38,899 nt of DNA from Candidatus Bathyarchaeota archaeon (GTDB lineage: Archaea > Thermoproteota > Bathyarchaeia > Bathyarchaeales > Bathyarchaeaceae): assembly GCA_030608565.1 (NCBI GenBank), contig JAUWDY010000017.1, forward strand, positions 1 to 38,899, given 5' to 3'. The position numbers and the translations under genes are program-made. Positions 8,320 through 16,139 of the stretch are shown one piece after another. Each line of letters starts with the position of its first letter. The first letter of the stretch is position 1. The notes below the pieces were generated by a model that ran no database searches, was not told the DNA's origin, and saw only the letters and a program-made list of their open reading frames with translations.

Positions 8320-9033
8320 CTATGATTTGAAATATTCGCTTGGCAATTCATCCTGTAGCCTTTTCCCGTCTTTCGCAAGTTCCTTGGCTTTTAGTTTGAA
8401 AGCAAGAAAACCCATATCGTAACCCTGTTTGGCGACTTTCCAGAAGCCCAAAAGAAGTGCTAGGATCAACAAAAGAGAAAAAAGCAAGACCATGAAGTCA
8501 ATAGTCTGCCAATTTACCAGGTCATCTAAAACGCGTGGTGTGTGCAGCACACAATTCCTCAGGATCCACCCGGATACCCCGCCAAATACAATAGCTACAA
8601 TCGTAGAGCCAAATGTGTTCATCAGATCCCATCTCCTGCCAATATATGAAGAGATCCGCTTTTCCTCGAATGAGTTCACAATGTAGTTGTAAACCAGAAT
8701 GCAGGCATCATTGTCTTTAAATCTGAATTCTTTCAGCTTCCTTTTCAAGAAAATCGCCAAAAATGGGTAGAGTATGAACCAATAGACCAAGAACCAAGCC
8801 TGCGAAACTAGGAAGCCAATGGCTCCACCACTCAGTAACGTCAGGAACCCTAGGACAATTCCAAACAGTGCTGTGTAGTTGCCAGACGGATCAGCTTCGG
8901 GCATTAGATCTAGAAAGAAAAATGCCACAGGCTCTAAATTGAGAAGCAAATTCCAGAAGATGAATGTGTATCCCGGAACTGTATATCTAAGGCTGAAAAA
9001 AGACCTTTCAGATATGATGTCGCCCTTGGACAT
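8320..9033 (-). CDS. Four-helix integral membrane protein of unknown function
   Basis: A 237-residue protein with about four hydrophobic segments: residues 20-45, 55-95 (a long double segment rich in G and F), 140-158 and 172-195. A charged cytoplasmic-type stretch (RKLKEFRFKDNDACI...EEKRISSYIGRRWD) lies between the second and third. The C-terminus is helical and charged. No enzyme motif is visible and I do not recognise the family. It converges on the defence operon, and an ATGCATGCAT-type palindrome lies right after its stop (8277-8284). It may belong to the accessory island or be unrelated. Confidence 0.6.
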   Translation of the reverse strand: MSKGDIISERSFFSLRYTVPGYTFIFWNLLLNLEPVAFFFLDLMPEADPSGNYTALFGIVLGFLTLLSGGAIGFLVSQAWFLVYWFILYPFLAIFLKRKLKEFRFKDNDACILVYNYIVNSFEEKRISSYIGRRWDLMNTFGSTIVAIVFGGVSGWILRNCVLHTPRVLDDLVNWQTIDFMVLLFSLLLILALLLGFWKVAKQGYDMGFLAFKLKAKELAKDGKRLQDELPSEYFKS

Positions 9034-9131
9034 AATCTAAGTTAAATCCCGGGAATAGATTAAGCTTCCTCTAAGGCTGAATGAGCAGCCGCGCTGCTTT
9101 CGCTTCAAGCGCATTATCCAATGCATGCATG

Positions 9132-10046
9132 TCAAATCTCTTTGAAGTCATAGTTTATCCATTTAGAAAGTCGCGCAATAGTGTCAATATCCTCCTGTAT
9201 AATCTCCCAGCGACCCCTCAGAATAGCTAAGGACTCTGTTATCGCGTTCAGCTGAATCTGATGCCTGTAAGGCAAAGAACCAGTATATCTTGAAAGCAAC
9301 TCCTCATAAACCCGTAACTGACGAAGAAGAAGTTCCGGAGACGAAACTTTTTTGGGACGTTTCTTAACCGTGAACTTCACCTTGGTTATAGGATCTGGTC
9401 GTTTTGCCTCAATGTCATCCATAATCCTTCCTGTTGTATTAACAGAATGGTTGAAAGAGAATGGTAAGAGCCTTGATAGAAAACCAGTGTTTTTCCAGGC
9501 ACGTTTAAACTCTCCGTAAGAAGCGTTTGTGGTGGCCGTGATGAGACCTGCCCTTACAGGCTTATCTGCCTTGAACTCAAGGTGATAGTCAGAAAGGTCA
9601 AGAACACCTTCTTTGGTCATGCTCCGTAGAACCGCAACCAAGGTCGTCCGAGTGCTCTTTCCATGGCTCATACAGTTGGTGAAATCTGGGATTGCTAGAA
9701 ACTTTTTCTCTCTCGTCTTGATCTTCCCCAAGAACGCAACCAGATACTTTGGCGTAATGTCATTCACGTAGCTGACAAAACCCATACGCTGCAGAGGCGA
9801 GAGCAAACGTGATTTCCCGATGCCCGGTTTACCCAAGAGCAAAAGCGAAATCGGCTTCTCACAAGACTTCAAGAACGCCGTCTGCAACACTAGATTGATC
9901 ATAAGCAATATAGGCTCGTCAGATGGACCCACTTCCCCAAAAAAGGAACCCTGACATACAGAGTTACTTTTTGACCTAAGTGGGTTCACCTGAGCCTCCT
10001 GCAACGACAGCGAAACTTCCGCATGAGATGCATGTCTCTTCTTCAA
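9132..10046 (-). CDS. P-loop ATPase (AAA+-like), probably replication or mobilisation of an integrated element
   Basis: A 304-residue protein with a clear Walker A, GKPGIGKSRLL (about residues 67-77), a Walker-B-like strand KKFLAIPDF, and a sensor-like strand RAGLITATTNASYG followed by an R-rich FLSRLLPFSF segment that could hold an arginine finger. The C-terminal third is helical and winged-helix-like (EDIDTIARLSKWINYDF). The layout recalls single-domain helicase-like ATPases of plasmids and viruses. The start codon is TTG and overlaps the stop of the upstream gene, so the two are co-translated. Its neighbours (a short conserved replication-type protein, a very basic protein and Cas1) support a mobile-element role. 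Exact subfamily not recognised. Confidence 0.7.
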   Translation of the reverse strand: MKKRHASHAEVSLSLQEAQVNPLRSKSNSVCQGSFFGEVGPSDEPILLMINLVLQTAFLKSCEKPISLLLLGKPGIGKSRLLSPLQRMGFVSYVNDITPKYLVAFLGKIKTREKKFLAIPDFTNCMSHGKSTRTTLVAVLRSMTKEGVLDLSDYHLEFKADKPVRAGLITATTNASYGEFKRAWKNTGFLSRLLPFSFNHSVNTTGRIMDDIEAKRPDPITKVKFTVKKRPKKVSSPELLLRQLRVYEELLSRYTGSLPYRHQIQLNAITESLAILRGRWEIIQEDIDTIARLSKWINYDFKEI

Positions 10047-10420
10047 TGTTCAGGAACCTCGGTTCTGTAGATGACCCTCAACCGCCTACCGGGAACCTCA
10101 AAGAGCTTATTCCATTCAGTAAGACCTGATTCTATGCGCGCTCGGTTAAAATCCACGCGCAACGTGTCATCTCCAAGCAACCACTGAAGCTTGTTTGCAA
10201 GAGATGCTTCAACCGGAGGAGTTATTGAAATGTAGAAGTGCAAGCCCTTACGCCTGCTGGGACACATCTTAATCGAGTTCACTGACGTTCCGAAAGCTCT
10301 GCAGGTTGGAACCACAATTCTGTGTACATATTCGTCTATCCAGTCTTCATCGACGAAACAGTCCTTGTCGATCTTCAATTCAGCGACTTTTACGCTTTCG
10401 TTTACGCTTCTTCTTGACAT
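10043..10420 (-). CDS. Small conserved protein with a replication-protein-like motif
   Basis: A 125-residue protein. Its core has the blocks SRRKGLHFYISI and LQWLLGDDTLRVDFNRARI, followed by SGLTEWNKLFE. I associate these blocks with small proteins on archaeal plasmids and integrated elements. KGLHFYI is reminiscent of the His motif of archaeo-eukaryotic primases, but the acidic DxD motif I would expect before it is not present, so I do not call it a primase. It overlaps the downstream ATPase start by 4 nt and the upstream basic-protein gene by 41 nt. A TTG in frame closer to the conserved part (LKIDKDCF) is an alternative start that would shorten that overlap. Confidence 0.6.
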   Translation of the reverse strand: MSRRSVNESVKVAELKIDKDCFVDEDWIDEYVHRIVVPTCRAFGTSVNSIKMCPSRRKGLHFYISITPPVEASLANKLQWLLGDDTLRVDFNRARIESGLTEWNKLFEVPGRRLRVIYRTEVPEH

Positions 10421-10763
10421 AAGTCAACACTCGACTGGGCAGGGGGTAGGCTTTCCACCGTTTGCCTTTTCCCTCCATCCGTCTAACTTCAATATGGATC
10501 ATCCGCTCAGATTTCGTCAGCAAAATTGGCTGCTCCCTTTCAAAAGCACCTCTGACCTTGCGCTTTCGTGGCCACCGTTTATAAAGGCGGTAAACATTCT
10601 GCTGGAAGTGCGGTACACATCTCTTCGCTAGGTATCTACGTGTGCTCCTAATAGTGCCGCGGCGAGCAACCTTGTAGTGCATTTCATACTCTTGCACCTT
10701 CTGGGCTTCATGGTCGTACCATGTGCTAGAAATGGTCATGCGATAAATTCTAACAACAGTCAT
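10380..10763 (-). CDS. Very basic small protein, probably nucleic-acid binding
   Basis: A 127-residue protein with extreme positive charge (many R and K, ending in KKKRKRKRKSR) and few acidic residues. This suggests binding to DNA or RNA. A hydrophobic-polar strand pattern early (VVRIYRMTISSTWYDHEAQKVQEYEMHYKV) may form a small beta domain. A purine-rich ribosome-binding site (AAGGGGGATGA) sits upstream of its ATG. It heads the three-gene minus-strand set basic protein, small conserved protein and ATPase, transcribed away from the divergent gene at 10930. Family not recognised. Confidence 0.55.
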   Translation of the reverse strand: MTVVRIYRMTISSTWYDHEAQKVQEYEMHYKVARRGTIRSTRRYLAKRCVPHFQQNVYRLYKRWPRKRKVRGAFEREQPILLTKSERMIHIEVRRMEGKGKRWKAYPLPSRVLTYVKKKRKRKRKSR

Positions 10764-10887
10764 CTAGACTTCATCCCCCTTGGAAATCATGACAATACCC
10801 ATCCGTATGATGCCCATCGAAACTCCAAGCTCGGTTGAGGTTATACGGTGGGTATTTCCAACGCTTTGTGAGTTGTTTCATACAAGA

Positions 10888-10897
10888 CTATATATTT
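10888..10897 (+). promoter_or_regulatory. TATA box of the gene at 10930
   Basis: CTATATATTT ends about 32 nt before the ATG at 10930, the spacing expected for an archaeal TATA box and a transcript with a very short leader. It decides the choice of the 10930 start over the ATG at 10780, which would lie upstream of the promoter. Confidence 0.6.
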
Positions 10898-10929
10898 CGG
10901 GGAGGGCACCCATTTTTCGGTTAGTACAA

Positions 10930-11916
10930 ATGAGTTTTCAGGCCACTTACTCGGTTTACGGTTTAGATTTCGAGAATACCTACGGCAAGTTGAGGGAGTC
11001 TGAGCACGTTACAGGCGGTTTAGAAGTTACCAAGGGCACTGTCCCGTTTTGGCTGAACATCAACAACGAGAAGGTTAAAGTTCAAATCACAAACAAAGGC
11101 TGTGTAAACATATGGCATCGTGAGCGGACCTACATAGATAGAGCCGTGGAGGAGCTGAAGCCTCTCACTGTTAACAGAAAAGGGGAGCAATGTGAAGACT
11201 GGGTGCTCGTGAACATGCAGATAATAGGTTCAACAAGGATAGCAACACCTCTAACTGAAGAAATCGTGAGATCAGGAACAGTCTATCCACCAGTACCAAA
11301 AGTCACAGAAGCCAAGCCACAAGCTGACAAAAACACAATTCTTGAACACATCCAAAAGATTGAAGGTGCAATTAGCTTGAAGAATTGGAATAAAAGTCTA
11401 TCATCTATTGTTGAACTACGACAATTATGCATTCACAATAGAACAGGCCACGTACCAGAACTTTTGAGTGCGATCAGAAGATTCGTAGACACACAGGGAC
11501 TGTTTGAAAATGAAGAAACACGTGAAGAGTTGGCGATGGTGATGGCTTATATTCTTGAAAACGAGAAAAAATCTGGAAACACTGAAAATGCCAATGAGGT
11601 AACTAAGCAGCTGTTGGACTCTATTAGAAAGATTGCCTTGTATGATAGAAAAAACGGTTTGGTTTATTCACTTCGGTTTCTAGGAGAGACTGAAGTGAAG
11701 GAGTCAGTTGACGTCATAATGGTTTTGATAAGCCAGCGCTCCTCCGAGATCACTGGCAATCTTGAGGGTGAGATTCATTATGTCCTGTATGGTTCTGAAC
11801 TTGCCAAAGCGCAAAGAGAATATGTTCGAGAAAAACTGGTTGAACTTTCAGGTTCTGAGGACGAGCCCGCTGGGCTTGTTGCTATGCGCCTGCAGAAGAA
11901 GCCTCGTCTCGTTTAG
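10930..11916 (+). CDS. Hypothetical protein of the Cas1 island
   Basis: A 328-residue soluble protein starting MSFQATYSVYGLDFENTYGK. Residues 1-110 look mixed alpha/beta (strands TVPFWLNINNEKVKVQITNKGCVNIWH) and are followed by a proline-rich linker (about 125-140). From about 145 on it is helical, with paired amphipathic helices resembling a helical-repeat scaffold. No catalytic motif, signal peptide or membrane segment is visible. It is divergent from the basic-protein operon and convergent with the ribbon-helix-helix gene. A strand-rich head with a helical tail would suit a DNA- or protein-binding partner of the island, but I cannot assign a function. Confidence 0.6.
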   Translation: MSFQATYSVYGLDFENTYGKLRESEHVTGGLEVTKGTVPFWLNINNEKVKVQITNKGCVNIWHRERTYIDRAVEELKPLTVNRKGEQCEDWVLVNMQIIGSTRIATPLTEEIVRSGTVYPPVPKVTEAKPQADKNTILEHIQKIEGAISLKNWNKSLSSIVELRQLCIHNRTGHVPELLSAIRRFVDTQGLFENEETREELAMVMAYILENEKKSGNTENANEVTKQLLDSIRKIALYDRKNGLVYSLRFLGETEVKESVDVIMVLISQRSSEITGNLEGEIHYVLYGSELAKAQREYVREKLVELSGSEDEPAGLVAMRLQKKPRLV

Positions 11917-11949
11917 GACCTGAAAGACCAGCGCTCATCTTTTCACTTA

Positions 11950-12102
11950 TTAAACCGAGTTTCTGTTTCTCAGGTAATCCGCTATGATTTGCCTGGTCAC
12001 TTCTTGGATTGTTTCCAGTCTGCGGGCTTTTCTCTCCCTTTCTAATTCTTCCATCATCTCGTCTGAAACTGACATCATAAACCGTTTCATACACTTCGCC
12101 AT
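11950..12102 (-). CDS. 50-residue ribbon-helix-helix (CopG-like) regulator
   Basis: Reading the minus strand from ATG at 12102 gives a 50-residue protein. A short beta strand KRFMMSVSDEMMEELE is followed by two helices (ELERERKARRLETIQEVTRQIIADYLRNR). This is the classic ribbon-helix-helix layout: a strand that inserts into the DNA major groove, then two helices for dimerisation. A TATA box (GTATTTAAGTA, 12124-12134) lies about 22-32 nt upstream. It is divergent from cas1 with a 108-bp shared promoter region, so it is well placed to repress both itself and cas1. CopG-type proteins often control copy number or excision of mobile elements. Confidence 0.72.
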   Translation of the reverse strand: MAKCMKRFMMSVSDEMMEELERERKARRLETIQEVTRQIIADYLRNRNSV

Positions 12103-12210
12103 ATCTACATGCACCTATGGGAATACTTAAATACTTATCTATACTAAGATGCTGGTAGATGTACACAAGTATCAAGAGATATAACAGCAAAAACATTTGG
12201 GTGACAAATA
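12103..12210. promoter_or_regulatory. Divergent promoter between the ribbon-helix-helix gene and cas1
   Basis: The 108-bp gap holds two opposed TATA boxes: GTATTTAAGTA on the minus strand (12124-12134) and AGATATAAC on the plus strand (12177-12185). The latter lies about 26 nt before the TTG start of cas1. Short A/T-rich repeats (ACTTAAATACTTATCTATAC) near 12125-12143 are candidate operator half-sites for the ribbon-helix-helix protein. Confidence 0.5.
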
Positions 12211-13425
12211 TTGAATATCCTTCATTTAACCGGGTATGGAGTGAAAGTCAAAGTTAAGAATCTTACGAGACGTTCAGAACTGGCAATAACTGATGGACGA
12301 GAAAACTATAGAAGCAAACCGGCAACATACACGTTTCGTCCCAGAAGAATGCCCTACGACTCGATAATCATTGACGGTCACAGCGGTTACATTTCGCTTC
12401 AAGCTTTCCACTGGCTTTCAAGAAACAACATTCCAGTTTTCATCCTGAACTTTGATGGAAATCTCATCACAAGCATTCTTCCACCAACACCTGTGAAAGC
12501 GGATATAAGAATGGCTCAGATACAGGCGGCATCTAATGATGCCAAACGGTTTCAAATCGCGTATGCACTGGTCCAAGCTAAGATCAAGAGAAGTTTGGAT
12601 GTTCTTCAGTGGATAGGAGATAGATATGATATAGAGGATGAGATCCGCCGGGTGAAAGGAGAAGTTCCAGCACTTTTTAACGCTAAGACTGTTAGTGGCG
12701 TTCGCATGGTTGAAGGCCGGGTTGCCCGTGGATATTGGCAGGCCTACAAGTCTGTTATACCTGAATGCTTCGATTTTCAAACCCGAAAGACTAGGAGTCA
12801 TAACAATAATGCGGTGGATCCGGTTAATTTGGCTTTGAACTATGCGTATGGAGTGCTTGAAGGTGAATGCCGCAAAGCCATCAACACTGTAGGCCTTGAA
12901 CCTTCAATAGGTTTTCTACACAAGTTCAGCGACTACCAGACTAAACAGTCGTTGGTGTATGATTTGCAGGAACCTTTCCGATGGATAGCGGACGTAGTTG
13001 TGCTGGAAGCTTTTGAATCGGGGGTTCTTGATCTTAAAGACTTTTACTTCCTAGGAGACGATTACAGATACCGTTTGGAGGCGGATGCAAAGAGACGGTT
13101 TCTGGCTTTGCTTAAAGAGCGCTTCAACATTGGAGTTCGATACCGCGGATGTACACGCAAATGGGATACAGTTATACTGCGTAAGACTCAGGAGTTAGCC
13201 AGATATCTTTTGGGTAAATCGAAAACCTTGAGTTTCAATGAGCCTCATCCTGGTCTAGTAAGGATTGATAATAGAGAACTTCGCAACCGAATTTTGCAGT
13301 TAAGCCAGAGTGAGGCTAAAGCGTTGGGTATTGGAAAGAGCACGTTGCATTATCTTCGTAAATATGCTCGAAGCGATAGGTCGTTTAAAACCTACAGTAA
13401 AGTTGCTGAAAAACTAGGCGCGTGA
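12211..13425 (+). CDS. cas1: Stand-alone Cas1 integrase with a C-terminal helix-turn-helix
   Basis: The 404-residue protein has the full Cas1 layout. An N-terminal beta domain (LHLTGYGVKVKVKN... DSIIIDGHSGYISLQAFHWL...NIPVFILNFDG) is followed by the all-helical catalytic domain. The metal-binding residues are all present: E168 in VEGRVARGYW, H237 in GFLHKF, and D251/E254 in LVYDLQEPFR. LNYAYGVLEGECR is also typical. Cas1 inserts DNA by transesterification. The last 45 residues (SQSEAKALGIGKSTLHYLRKYA) form a helix-turn-helix, a feature of casposases and some archaeal Cas1 proteins. It starts with TTG, with GGGTGA just before it and a TATA box at 12177. No cas2, effector or CRISPR array is visible in the window. 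Confidence 0.93.
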   Translation: MNILHLTGYGVKVKVKNLTRRSELAITDGRENYRSKPATYTFRPRRMPYDSIIIDGHSGYISLQAFHWLSRNNIPVFILNFDGNLITSILPPTPVKADIRMAQIQAASNDAKRFQIAYALVQAKIKRSLDVLQWIGDRYDIEDEIRRVKGEVPALFNAKTVSGVRMVEGRVARGYWQAYKSVIPECFDFQTRKTRSHNNNAVDPVNLALNYAYGVLEGECRKAINTVGLEPSIGFLHKFSDYQTKQSLVYDLQEPFRWIADVVVLEAFESGVLDLKDFYFLGDDYRYRLEADAKRRFLALLKERFNIGVRYRGCTRKWDTVILRKTQELARYLLGKSKTLSFNEPHPGLVRIDNRELRNRILQLSQSEAKALGIGKSTLHYLRKYARSDRSFKTYSKVAEKLGA

Positions 13426-13500
13426 GATTTCTCTGACTCACGAAGCCTAAACAAATTCTTAAATTGCGTGGCCACATGTTTGGACGACTATCTATTACAG

Positions 13501-13522
13501 AAAAACTCTAGTTTTTACTAGA
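13501..13522 (-). terminator. Hairpin plus T-run terminator for the HD-domain gene
   Basis: On the minus strand TCTAGT-AAAA-ACTAGA forms a 6-bp hairpin (13507-13522) followed directly by GTTTTT (13501-13506), 10 nt beyond the stop codon of the HD gene. The hairpin is symmetrical, so it could also affect readthrough from cas1 on the other strand. Confidence 0.55.
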
Positions 13523-13531
13523 TGCGCACAT

Positions 13532-15445
13532 TTACTTTTTCTTTCTGAGAGTCATAGACGAATCTTTCAATTCTATGAAGATACTCGTTCCAGGAGCAAG
13601 CATTTCATTGATCCTTATAGTTGTTGCTTGTCCGACATCGTGTTGAGTGACAATTTGTGTAATTCCATCAGTATACATTTCCTGAGCTTTCAGCAATGTT
13701 GCTAGAGTTGAAAATCGATAACTTTTTGGAAACTCATCACAAGTAACAACAAGTCCCTTTGTATACTGGGTAAGAATCAAAGCCACAGAATCCCATGGTA
13801 GCATATGAGAGTGCCAACTGTACTTAAATCCAACAACATCACCAGGAGGAATAGGATTAAGATAAACGAAGGATACTTGAAGATGGGTTTTTCTGCTGTC
13901 AACAAGTTTAGTGAGACTATACCGAGCGATGACGCTATCATCAACATGAATTTTGTGCTTGCGCATTAGCTTGTTTCTAAGTTCCTCGGGAGGTATCTCC
14001 GAGTGTTCCGATTGCCATGGAGAGTATATTATTGCAGGCTTCATTAATTCTTGGCCTCTGGAAAAAGACATGTTGAAGTTCAAAAAGTCTTGCATTGATT
14101 TGGGATCAAGAGGCTTGCCTTCTGGAAACCCAGCTGTCAAGCGCAGAAAAGTGCCATTTCCAGATAACCATTGCTTGTGATCAGAATTATTGAAAACATC
14201 ATAAGATACTTCATTTCTCACTCTTATTACGTTGGATTCGGAAGTGCGATCGCTCAGTGTGTCCGGCTCAAGATATTTGTAGATCCGTCTATAGTTATAC
14301 TGCAACAAATTTCGCAAGCTATCGCCATGCACAACCCGTTGTCGGAATTCTGAAAAAGCATCCTCTGGAATTCGATCCACACTAGGAGCAAGCGTGTAGG
14401 TGCTTCCAACTGAAGTATCAACTATCAGTCTTTCTTTTAAAAAAGCATGAAAAGTATCAATAACAGCCCTCTGAATGGGGCGGACAATCCATGGTTCAAC
14501 AAAGTACTCGCTGTATTCTTTTGATGGAATGATTGAATGAATGTGGATTTTAATGTCTACATTATCCTTACGAATTTCTGAATCCAAGCTAACTCCAGTC
14601 GTATAGTAGTGTCTCATCAATTGTAAGGGAATATACCCTAGCTTTTCTTTGAGCGTTCTCAGTCGTGAATCACTTGGTTGAAGTCGAATACGACTTGAAA
14701 ATGAAAGGTTGTCAGCCAACTTAAGAAGAGCAGACAAAAATTGGATTCTAACTCTATCACTTTCTACTGCATTATCCTCATATTCATCTTCTTTCAATGG
14801 GACATCTCTGTGTGCCTTTGTCACAAGTGCGATCAGAGGAGCAAACGGAAACCCACCACAAATGTCAATGTTGTTCATTATGTGAGAGTATGACTTCAAG
14901 TGATGTGTGTGCCGTATAACTCCAAAATCTTCCGATTCACCGACTTCAAAATACCCTATGTCATGTAGCCAAGCAGCGCTCAACAAAACCAGTATTTCAC
15001 TTTGATTGAGTCTGTTGTTGGACTTCATATACTTACGGAGTAGTCGATCTAGTATCTGAACGACCGATTCTGTATGTTCATAGCCATAAGCAACCGGATG
15101 GAACAATAGCGATGTATCTCGCTTCCACAATTCTCTGCAATGAGCTTTGATCTTAGCCAAGAGTGCTCTTTTGCGATCGTCAATAATGCTATCTTCAAGC
15201 CTACCTGCACTAATAACTCTTCTTGCCTGGACTGACTCAGTCGCTTCTACGTAAGTCTCTCTAGGCGAGATTTTTCGAATACTGATTAATCCTGCACTTG
15301 CCAATTTCCGCAACGTTCTGTATCCTGTTGCCTTTTTGATCCCTGCACTTTTCCAAAGGTTGGCGTCTACTCGGATTCGGTCACTGCTTCTAATTATCTC
15401 CAGCAATCTACGTTTTTCAGGGGACAACAACAGCTCATTTTCCAT
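13532..15445 (-). CDS. Winged-helix/HD-domain phosphohydrolase-like protein
   Basis: A 637-residue protein. Residues 1-70 form a winged helix (KRRLLEIIRSSDRIRV...GIKKATGYRTLRKLASAGLISIRKI). An HD domain follows with all key residues: H124 in GYEHTESV, H161-D162 in AAWLHDIGYF, histidines at RHTHH (178-182), and D245 in LADNLSFSS. Such domains bind metals and hydrolyse phosphoesters, often nucleotides or cyclic nucleotides. The C-terminal half (about 330-637) is a separate alpha/beta region I do not recognise. The ATG overlaps the stop of the upstream membrane-protein gene by one base (TAATG), so the pair is co-expressed. A receptor or effector pair acting at the membrane is a reasonable inference. 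HD domains of similar layout occur in prokaryotic conflict systems. Confidence 0.8.
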   Translation of the reverse strand: MENELLLSPEKRRLLEIIRSSDRIRVDANLWKSAGIKKATGYRTLRKLASAGLISIRKISPRETYVEATESVQARRVISAGRLEDSIIDDRKRALLAKIKAHCRELWKRDTSLLFHPVAYGYEHTESVVQILDRLLRKYMKSNNRLNQSEILVLLSAAWLHDIGYFEVGESEDFGVIRHTHHLKSYSHIMNNIDICGGFPFAPLIALVTKAHRDVPLKEDEYEDNAVESDRVRIQFLSALLKLADNLSFSSRIRLQPSDSRLRTLKEKLGYIPLQLMRHYYTTGVSLDSEIRKDNVDIKIHIHSIIPSKEYSEYFVEPWIVRPIQRAVIDTFHAFLKERLIVDTSVGSTYTLAPSVDRIPEDAFSEFRQRVVHGDSLRNLLQYNYRRIYKYLEPDTLSDRTSESNVIRVRNEVSYDVFNNSDHKQWLSGNGTFLRLTAGFPEGKPLDPKSMQDFLNFNMSFSRGQELMKPAIIYSPWQSEHSEIPPEELRNKLMRKHKIHVDDSVIARYSLTKLVDSRKTHLQVSFVYLNPIPPGDVVGFKYSWHSHMLPWDSVALILTQYTKGLVVTCDEFPKSYRFSTLATLLKAQEMYTDGITQIVTQHDVGQATTIRINEMLAPGTSIFIELKDSSMTLRKKK

Positions 15446-15798
15446 TATCCATCACCCTCCGGAGGGTCAATCCTCACTATAATTCTGAAGACCCCTTTCC
15501 CAGCAACGACTAGACTTATCGCTACTAATGCACAGCCTGTTGCAAATAGAAAGTAGGTCGCGTAAATAACTATTTGTTTCAAGGGGTCGCCCATAAAAAT
15601 CGCTAATCCTAACAGGGCAACAGCGTTTACCATGAATACTAGAGCTGCCAGTAACCCCATAACAAACGTCATTCTTCCCTTCTTCCTTGCTCTTTGAGAA
15701 TTGCTTCCGCTCAATCTCAGCCCTATTGCCATCACAGCTACACTAACACCAATCATTCCAACTGAAAGCTTGAACAACACAAGCGTGGTTTGATCCAC
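15445..15798 (-). CDS. Three-span membrane protein coupled to the HD-domain gene
   Basis: A 117-residue protein with hydrophobic segments at about residues 5-25, 43-68 and 74-108 separated by a basic loop (SNSQRARKKGR). It ends in IIVRIDPPEGDG. It has no signal peptidase site and no recognised family. Its stop codon shares a base with the start of the HD-domain gene (TAATG at 15445), a strong sign of translational coupling. It may anchor or regulate the HD protein at the membrane. Confidence 0.65.
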   Translation of the reverse strand: MDQTTLVLFKLSVGMIGVSVAVMAIGLRLSGSNSQRARKKGRMTFVMGLLAALVFMVNAVALLGLAIFMGDPLKQIVIYATYFLFATGCALVAISLVVAGKGVFRIIVRIDPPEGDG

Positions 15799-16139
15799 CA
15801 GAGAGCAACTCCAAATTTAAGTCCATTAAGCCCGTTATGATACTTAATGAACTAGTTGAATATATCGGTTCTGGTTTTTTATGTAGGTAGATGGAAGCCA
15901 AAATTGTAGATAGTCGTAGCGTGCGCAAACCAATGGTTTCCATAACAGTGGCATGGAATGAAGACTAGGTCTGTCTGCCCGAAAAATACTATTCCAACTT
16001 CCAGCTCTCAAGGAGCCATTGTCAATCTTTTATATTTGATTTCACTTACGCTGTTGAGACTCAGTTTTCTAGGACATGCACGCGCGCACTGTCGTTGCAT
16101 GTATGCAGTAAAGATAGAAGAACTGAACGCACACGGAAT
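15799..16139. other. 341-bp gap without a convincing gene
   Basis: The left part carries the promoter of the membrane/HD pair (AT-rich DNA around 15815-15865 on the minus strand). The middle has only a 25-codon ORF at 15891-15968 and a longer, codon-poor frame at 15958-16239 that runs into the Ntn-hydrolase gene from the opposite side. Around 16070-16110 lies CATGCACGCGCGC and TGCATGTATGCA, a degenerate form of the ATGCAT palindromes found in other gaps. Confidence 0.4.

Noticed and set aside
10043-10420. Archaeo-eukaryotic primase
   Set aside because: Only a His-motif-like block (GLHFYI) and a possible late Asp are seen; the DxD motif needed for catalysis is absent, and 125 residues is too short.
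10780-10929. Upstream start for the 10930 gene
   Set aside because: The TATA box at 10888-10897 lies downstream of that ATG, so the extension would not be transcribed from it.
8176-15800. CRISPR array near cas1
   Set aside because: I found no direct repeats of 23-40 bp at regular spacing on either strand around cas1 or elsewhere in the window.
15891-15968. 25-codon ORF MEAKIVDSRSV...
   Set aside because: Too short to judge, no clear ribosome-binding site and no motif; not listed as a gene.
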